A stretch of 64,000 nt of DNA from Reticulitermes speratus. Taxonomy: Eukaryota > Arthropoda > Insecta > Blattodea > Rhinotermitidae. The notes beneath the pieces are model-generated. The model saw nothing but the letters and a program-made list of their open reading frames with translations, was not told the DNA's origin and did no database searches. Shown piece by piece: positions 57,564 through 64,000 of the stretch (its first letter is position 1; each line of letters starts with the position of its first letter). A program made the position numbers and the translations under genes. The DNA lies in the NCBI GenBank assembly GCA_021186555.1, contig JAJKFL010000003.1, positions 23,703,908-23,767,907 of the forward strand, given 5' to 3'.

Positions 57564-58469
57564 GTCTGATGCTATCACTTAAATCTCCCTGAAAATTGTC
57601 TGCTTATATTTTTGCATCCACCTTGCTATTTTAATGCTGCTGCTGCTTTGTGGTGTATAGAGAAATGCAATATATTGTGCAAAATACCTTTTTACAGAAA
57701 ATAATTAATATGCAATTTAACACCTCTCCATATTTTTATGTGCGGCAGTTTGGTGTGGGTATAAACAAAACAAAAGCATGATTCGTATTTTGAAAGAAGT
57801 TGAATTTTCATAGCGCAGGATGTGTCTTACCAAATTTATGTAAACGCCACTATACTGGGGCCACAGACAGAAGTCCCATCAGAATTGGGGATAAAGATGC
57901 TAAAGGCTTGGTATTCTCTGACAACTATTGTGTTCCCCCCCCCCCCTCCCCGCAACCCAAAATTCCAACCATCATATAATGGTACCACATTATTGACACT
58001 TTCAATGGTGGAGAAGATGGACAAGAGTCTATGGAAGTAAGTTACAGGGAGAAGCATCAGCAGTTCAAGGGAGATGTGGAGGGGTTCAGTCAGTGGACTT
58101 CTTTCTGTGGTGTTAGTGTAATCTATTCCATTTTATAACTGTTTTGTTGTGAGCGATGTTAAATTTTGTAACATGTTTATGCAATATACTGAATGTGGCT
58201 TTGTTTTATTTTCTGTTTCTGTCTTAATGTCCACATAATTATTATTTCTTTAAGTACTTCTTGCATAACCTACAGTCTCCATTAAAGAAGTTTATAAATG
58301 TAACAGTTTAATATGGCCACGTACAGAAGCAGATGTTGCTTCTCTGTGTTACGTATGTCGCATTGCATTCACCATATTGTTTGTTATTACATTATAATTT
58401 AGAACTGTTTGTTAAATATGTAATCTTTTTACAGAAAATATTAGCACTATAAAACAAGTGTTGAATATG

Positions 58470-58475
58470 AATAAA
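58470..58475 (+). terminator. candidate distal polyadenylation signal of HspB8
   Basis: AATAAA at the end of the coherent T/A-rich block that follows the stop codon, about 2.0 kb downstream of it. Nearer copies of the hexamer exist, so it may be a secondary site. Confidence 0.3.
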
Positions 58476-59081
58476 AAATTAAATTAACTGGATTTATTAT
58501 ATTTAATTTATGACCTTAAGTAGAAATTCTCCCCTCTCCTTGTTTCGAGCTTTTCTACTGTTAACCAGTTCATGTCCAAGAGCAATGATTATCTCAGATT
58601 TAAACTGTAAATTGTCACGCTGTACTGAATGAAAGAGTTAACAGCCCTGCAAACACCATGTTTGTTAGTGTGTTAGTTTTTTCCTTTGAGCCATTCTTTG
58701 GCGTTGTTATGGTGACGACACTATTCCCTTGTAGGTCCTTAACGTCGATGGCAAAACTGGTAATATTACTTGAAATTACTCGTCTCCAGAACTTATTTCA
58801 TTTATAGAAACTTCCGTGGCTGTGGAACTCGTACAGCAGTTCAGTTATATGCTGATACTGATTTTGACTGCTATTATAATAGCTCCCACTGCATATGCAA
58901 TAGATTAGCCTGCAGAGGCTTTCATTATTAATGGCTATTTATTGGAATATTCCGGTGTATTATTTGCATATGTTAAGAAGTGAATGTGTAATTGATAAGT
59001 AACATGCCAAATAATCCATTTGCGTCATCTAGGAATGATTGGTAATCATCATGGATGAGAAGTCCAGTTCACAAAAGTTAG

Positions 59082-59084
<3 letters not shown>

Positions 59085-59116
<32 letters not shown>
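59085..59116. repeat. (TA)n microsatellite
   Basis: An uninterrupted TA run of about 16 units between the gene's 3' region and the repeat cluster that fills the rest of the window. Confidence 0.9.
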
Positions 59117-59118
<2 letters not shown>

Positions 59119-59231
59119 GAAACATACACTTAAATTCAATTCCTTTTTCTTCTGTGTTTGCCATCTAGCCACTTCTGTTTGGTTTTTCCCTTTCTTCTAG
59201 TACTGCGTGGCTTAGAGAATGTTAAGTTTCT

Positions 59232-59430
59232 ACAGGACGCACTTCATTTCTTCTAAAGGGGTCTTGGCCACCAGCAGCCCTGCAGCCAGTAAGGCATACA
59301 GGGGGAGTGGAGGCATATTTCCACTCATCCTTAACCTTGGCACTAGATGGAGGTGCCCCTGCCGGGATTCGAATCCCGGATCGTTCACCACATAGCCTAG
59401 TCACTATACTGACTGCACCTTCCCAGCTCC
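59232..59430 (-). mobile_element. tRNA-derived SINE, family 1, minus strand
   Basis: On the minus strand GTGCAGTCAGTATAGTGACT (A-box region), a perfect B box in TCCGGGATTCGAATCCCGGC (about 59362-59381), then ATCTAGTGCCAAGGTTAAGG and CCTCCACTCCCCCTGTATGC. One of the two best-preserved heads of the family. Confidence 0.75.
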
Positions 59431-59459
59431 ATTTACATTATAGAATTTTCAAAAATCTA

Positions 59460-59580
59460 AGGCTGCCACGGCATGAAGCTTCTTCTAGTGCAGAGGTTAA
59501 GAATGCATGGAGCTATACCTCACTCCCCATATGTCTTCACGCTATGGTGCCTAATTAAGCACAGGTACAACTTTACTACT
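59460..59580 (+). mobile_element. SINE family 1, 3' fragment, plus strand
   Basis: TTCTAGTGCAGAGGTTAAGA, then ATGCATGGAGCTATACCTCA and CTCCCCATATGTCTTCACG match the 3' bodies at 4665 and 51690. It lies tail-to-head against the minus-strand SINE just upstream. Confidence 0.65.
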
Positions 59581-59639
59581 ACTTTCATTCATAAATGTAC
59601 CAAAACATGTACAGTGTATGAGTTGAAAGGAAGATTTTA

Positions 59640-61212
59640 TTACTTGAAAGTAGTCATGGGCAGGAAATTGGACCCATGCTCGAAAAACACCTGGACACTG
59701 AATATGAAATCACACATATTTGTAAGCCCAATGCACCTCTTGCTAATGTCATTGAGGACCTGGGGAAGCTTGGTAATGACCTTACCAAGTGAGATCCTAT
59801 TATTATAGTGGGAGGGCCAAGAAACAGCCTGGATAGAAATGACCATTACTCAATGAAAAACGACATCAACTTTATTGCAGAGAGGTCGAAAACACGAATG
59901 TCAGATTTGTAAACCTCTTCAAGAGGCATGACAAGACATGGATGAACAGGAAGGTGAGGAGCATCAATCCAAGTCTTGATCGGGTCCTGTTGGGGCGTGG
60001 CAAGTCCCACATCGGTGTCATTGACACTTCATCATTTCTGAGAGAAGACATTACGACACATGGCCTGGACCTAAATTCACGAGGCAAGAGGAAGCTTACA
60101 CTTCTTATTGCTAAGAGTCTAGGTGATAACAATGTGTCAGGCGTTAGCAGTATTCCTGTTATCACCAATGCAAGAGCCTTCCCTCTTTTAGCTTGAAATC
60201 AAAAGCGCAAAGGTGCTTAAGATATATTGACTGTAAACATGTACAGTTTAAAAACCAAGATAGAACTGTAGATTCATCTAACTCACTACAAATATTTCAT
60301 CAAAATATTAGGGGACTAAGAAGCAAAACTGATGAATCAATAAATTCTGTACAACTTGATCACACTAACCCCATGTACTATGTTTTAGTAAGCATCACAT
60401 GGAGGAACAGGACCTGCTACACCTCACATTACTAGGCCAGATATTAGGATCAAGTTACTGCCATCAGAATCTATGGAAGGGAGGTGTGTGTGTTTTTGTT
60501 CATAAAGACCTGTATTTCAGCAAAACTAGTATTTCACATATCTGTCAAGAAAAGGATTTGGAAATTTGTGCAATTTAATTAGAGACTAAATCATCTAAAT
60601 TAATTATATTATGGTAAGCTTATACAAAGCACCTACAGGAGATTTTAATCAATTTATAAAATATCTATATGATACTTTGAAACATCTGTATAAACCAAAA
60701 GCAGAACTTTTAATAAACACAGATTATCTCATGGAAACCAACCGAAAAAAAAAACAAGTAGCCTCATCATTAACAACATATAATCTGTCACACACAGTAA
60801 ATTTTGCAACAAGAATTCAAAATAACTCAAGTACTGCCATTGATGATATATTTGTGGATAATAGTAGACTAAATTTATCTTCTGTATCTCCCTTAATAAG
60901 TGACCTATCAGACCACAATACTCAAATTCTCACAATTAAAAATATATATGCAACAATAAACAAATTTACTTTGAAACAGAGAACCAGCTTAATAAACAAT
61001 GAAACAATCATGAACTTTCAAACTCTACTAAAAAAAAAAGAAACATGGGAATCAGTTTATACAGATAAAGATCCTAACCATATGTTTAACTCAGTTCTGT
61101 CCACTTTCTTAAACATTTTCCAAGCTAGTTTTCCAGTTAAATACAAAAGTACGAAAAAAAAAAAAAAGGGATTACACAAGGAATAAAAATATCTTGCACA
61201 CACAAAAGAATG
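59640..61212 (+). mobile_element. Jockey-clade-like LINE, ORF1 and endonuclease part, interrupted at its 3' side
   Basis: About 59650-60195 encodes, with frameshifts, an ORF1 C-terminus of the esterase-like (SGNH-type) kind: IIIVGGPRNSLDRND, VRFVNLFKRHDKTW, SHIGVIDTSSFLRED and THGLDLNSRGKRKL. The usual H of HLNSRGK is D here. From about 60275 an endonuclease begins (LQIFHQNIRGLRSKTDE), then a frameshifted stretch, then 60611-61186 with VSLYKAPTGDFNQFIKYL, DDIFVDNSRLN and SDLSDHNTQIL. Sequence stops abruptly at about 61212 where the RTE-like 5' end begins, so the rest of this element may continue past the window. Numerous indels make it inactive. Confidence 0.75.
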
Positions 61213-61505
61213 ATAAGCCATGATAAGTGGGTCCCTGTCACCACGGCATGGCGCGTCCTCAGGTTGCGGGTGGAGGAACGGCCTCCGGATATGGAGGGTA
61301 GCTGTGAATACTGTACATTGAATAAGCAGTCGCGGACAGCCGACAAGGGGTGGTCCTCCAGCTTGGGGGTTGGGCGAGGTGCTAACAACTCCTCACCGTA
61401 AAAAATTACCAAGTTATGAATCATTTAACTAAGCCTCGGACCTGAACTGATTCTTTGGTAGAACTTAAGCAACGGAAAAGGAATATGAGATTTGAGACAT
61501 AGAAC

Positions 61506-62344
61506 ATGAGGAGCCTGTATAGGTCAGGGTCACTTATGACAGTGACCAGGGAATTAGCAAGGTATAAATTAGATTTAGTGGGTGTACAGGTTAGGTGGGA
61601 CAAAGGAGGCACAGTAAGAGCAGGATATTATGCTTTTTCTATGGAAAAGGAAATGATAGTCATCAATTGGGAACAGGTTTTTTTGTACATCAGAGAATAG
61701 TATCAGCAATTAAGAGAGTAGAGTTTGTTAGTGATAGAATGTCATATATGGTGCTGAGAGGTCGCTGGTTTAATATCATTGTTCTGAATGTGCATGCACC
61801 AACTGAGGAGAAAAGTGATGACTCAAAGGACAGTTTCTATGAGGAATTAGAACAGGTTTTTTATCATTTTCCTAAGTACCATACGAAAATTCTGTTAGGA
61901 GATTTTAATGCAAAATTGGGGAGGGAGGATACTTTCAAACCGACGATCGGGAATGAGAGTTTACATGAGGATAGTAATGATAATGGTGTTAGAGTTGTAA
62001 ACTTTGCCACATCAAAAAATCTAGTCGTTAAGAGCACGATGTTCCCGCACCGAAATATTCATAAATACACCTGGACCTCTCCTGATGGGAAGACTCATAA
62101 TCAGATGGATCACGTATTGACAGATAGGAGATGGTATTCAAGTATACTCGATGTGCGATCTGTAAGGGGAGCTGACTGTGATACTGATCACTATCTGGTG
62201 GTTGCAAAAGTTAGGGAAAGACTGGCGGTAATTAAACAAGCCGCACAGAAGTTGGATGCGGAGAGATTTAATCTCAAGAAGCTAAGTGAACTAGAGGTTA
62301 GGAAACAGTATCAGATAAAGATCTCAAACAGGTTTGCAGCTTTC
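61506..62344 (+). pseudogene. family A AP-type endonuclease, catalytic Glu deleted and frameshifted
   Basis: NMRSLYRSGSLMTVTREL and then KLDLVGVQVRWDKGG: the family's VQEVRW block lacks its Glu codon through a clean 3-base loss near 61586, removing a residue that binds the catalytic metal. A frameshift near 61640-61690 moves the rest to the next frame: LGTGFFVHQRIVSAIKRVEF, ILLGDFNAKLGREDTFKP (Asp/Asn), KYTWTSPDGKTHNQMDHVL and DCDTDHYLVVAKVRERL (Asp-His). The protein then meets the foreign sequence at about residue FAAF. The endonuclease would have nicked target DNA for reverse transcription. This copy cannot do so. Confidence 0.85.
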
Positions 62345-63654
62345 AATTCAATTCAATTTATTTCATCCCTTTGACAACAGCTTGTATAGGATACATCAAT
62401 ATTTCTATTTTATACCAAAATGTACGTGTGAATTCTCACATACGTCTTATATAAAATGTATATACCCTTACATATACATATATAACTTGTAAACCATAGG
62501 TCTTTTACAGTTATTATACAAAATGTTTAACCAATCTGTCAGATCTATATCACCTACTTTTATACAAACAATGTTTTTCTACTGAATAAAAATATTGCTG
62601 CAGTAAAAACAATTTCAGCTTCCTTCTAAAATGTTGGATGCCTTCTACAGATTTAATATGGTTTGGCAATTTATTATACAATCGCTTTCCTAAGTTTTTA
62701 ACACTATTTTTATATACTTCTGTTCTCCAGTATTGAATATGAAAATCTTTTCTTTGACAGGTATTATGATCATGTATAACTGAATTTTGTTCATACTTTC
62801 CTAAATTTACTTTTATATAACACAAGATTTCCAAGCTATTTCCAAGGGACTGTAAGTATATTCCATCTTTTAAACAGCTCCCTACACGATATAGTTCTGC
62901 TCACATTGCTAATTATTCGTATCACTCTTTTTTTGAAGCTTAAAATTTTTTTTGCTTTCCCCATTATTCCCCCAAAAAATACCATACCTTATATATGAAT
63001 GAAAATGAGCAAAATACACACTCCTCCAAATATCTGAGGGACTGAAGTACATAGAAACTTTTATTCAACTTGATACTCAGATATCTGATATGAGCTTCCC
63101 ATTTTAAACATTCAGTTAAGTGTAGACCCAGAAATTTTGTTTCAATTGAATAATTAACATCTCAGTTATTAAATATAATTCGAGGTTTTAATGGAATCTT
63201 GTTCTGCCAGGTGTGAAAAGATTATGCTATTGATTTTTCAGTATTTATCACCAAACCATTTGTATCAAACCAATTGTAAAGAACTTCCATTGTACTATTT
63301 ATTTTTTGTTCTAAAACCTTTCCATGTTCAGCCTGCATTAAAATATTAGTGTCGTCCGCAAATAATACCGTTTCTGTTTCCAATTAATATATAGCAGAAA
63401 CAGTACTGGACCCAATATTGAGCCCTGCGGAACTCCATTTTTTATTTCTTTTAAAACTGATAAACATTTTTCTGAAATTGTTTTCTTGTTTCCCATGTAC
63501 TTTATTTCAACACACTGTCTACGACCTGTTAGATATAATTTAAACCATTGATTTATTACTCCACGTAATCAATACGCTTCCAATTTATCAAGCAATATTT
63601 TATTATTAATTACATCATAAGCTTTTGATAAATCTAGAAAACTTCCAACTGTAC
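62344..63654 (-). mobile_element. Jockey-clade-like LINE, 5'-truncated, inserted antisense into the family A element
   Basis: Read on the minus strand from 63654: VGSFLDLSKAYDVINNKILL (first catalytic Asp), NGVPQGSILGPVLFLLYIN, a shifted FADDTNIL-like segment, and near the 3' end VKNLGKRLYNKLPNHIKSVE then FRRKLKLFLLQQYFYSVE. It ends in an ATTGA repeat (62344-62360 on the + strand as TTCAATTCAATTC). The junctions fall inside a coding stretch whose family A relatives read FAALENLNVSED, and about seven target bases seem to be missing. This is the most recent of the three nested events. Confidence 0.82.
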
Positions 63655-64000
63655 TTAAATGTTAGTGAGGACATAAATAGGGCTTGGGAAAACATCAAAG
63701 AGAGTATAAAAATCTCAGCGAAAGAGAGTCCAGGGCTGTATGAAAGGAAGCAGCATAAACAATGGTTTGACGAAAATGTTCAAAATTTTTAGATCAATGG
63801 AAGCAGGCTAAAATGCAGTGGTTACAGAATCCAGACCAAAGTAATGTAGATAATCTGAACAATGTAAGACGTGAAGCTAGTAGACATTTCAGGAACAAAA
63901 AGAAGGAATATCTGAAAGCTACAATTAATGAACTTGAAACAAACAGTAAGAACAAGAATATCAGAGACTTGTATAGGGGCATCAATGACTTTAAGAAGGG

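Larger units (their letters stand above)
56460..58490 (+). other. probable 3' UTR and downstream region of HspB8
   Basis: This T/A-rich stretch has a base composition unlike the repeat-packed introns and contains only one recognised insertion. Candidate poly(A) signals AATAAA occur at 56456 (overlapping the stop), about 56667 and about 56907. One at 58470-58475 lies beyond the most coherent block. Which is used cannot be decided from sequence, so a UTR of about 0.2 to 2.0 kb is possible. A C-run lies near 57936-57946. Confidence 0.45.
61213..64000 (+). mobile_element. LINE family A (RTE-like) with 5' end present, interrupted; runs off the window
   Basis: A 5' leader (about 61213-61500: GTGGGTCCCTGTCACCACGG, GGCCTCCGGATATGGAGGGT, CTCACCGTAAAAAA) precedes the endonuclease. 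Coding sequence is cut at about 62344 by an antisense Jockey-like insertion and resumes at about 63655 with NVSEDINRAWENIKES and, after a frameshift near 63788, NVDNLNNVRREASRHFRNKK to the window end. It is the only family A copy here with its 5' end, so it shows what the truncated copies lack. Confidence 0.85.

Overview
This is an intron-rich, repeat-dense piece of an animal nuclear genome, almost certainly an insect. One protein-coding gene is supported, a small heat-shock protein of the HspB8 type (ortholog of Drosophila CG14207), on the + strand. Its coding sequence is 552 nt including the stop, split into three exons: 2260-2447, 32873-33044 and 56268-56459. The introns are about 30.4 kb and 23.2 kb, with consensus GT/AG borders and compatible phases. 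The predicted protein has 183 residues, with the alpha-crystallin domain and the C-terminal I-P-I motif intact. The style of the LINEs and SINEs suggests a polyneopteran insect, probably of the cockroach/termite lineage. That placement is inference from remembered repeat families, not from a search.

Region by region: 1-2259 is upstream sequence with a SINE, a hAT-type MITE and a LINE tail, ending in a GC-richer stretch that probably holds the promoter and 5' UTR. Intron 1 holds SINEs, hAT/pogo/other terminal-inverted-repeat elements, LINE fragments (one with an almost open reverse transcriptase at 13.0-14.4 kb), several inverted-repeat elements and a decayed DDE transposase. Intron 2 holds relics of a mariner, a Tc1-like and a pogo/Tigger element, two large inverted-repeat elements, and a structurally complete RTE-like retrotransposon at 45033-48388 with an 11-bp target-site duplication. 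From 56460 to about 58.5 kb is a long, mostly unique stretch that probably is the 3' UTR and carries a hAT MITE. From 59.2 kb to the end is a nested pile: a Jockey-like element interrupted by an RTE-like element, which is itself interrupted by an antisense Jockey-like element.

The most unusual pattern is a short recurring motif, TGANGA - short stem-loop - CGAAAC - RTGTA or GTC, resembling a type I hammerhead ribozyme core of the kind known from Penelope-like retroelements. In at least six places it occurs as an inverted pair, always with the left copy on the minus strand and the right copy on the plus strand, inside inverted-repeat elements. One of these (17342-18786) is flanked by an exact 12-bp duplication. 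No CRISPR array, operon, rRNA or independent tRNA gene was seen.
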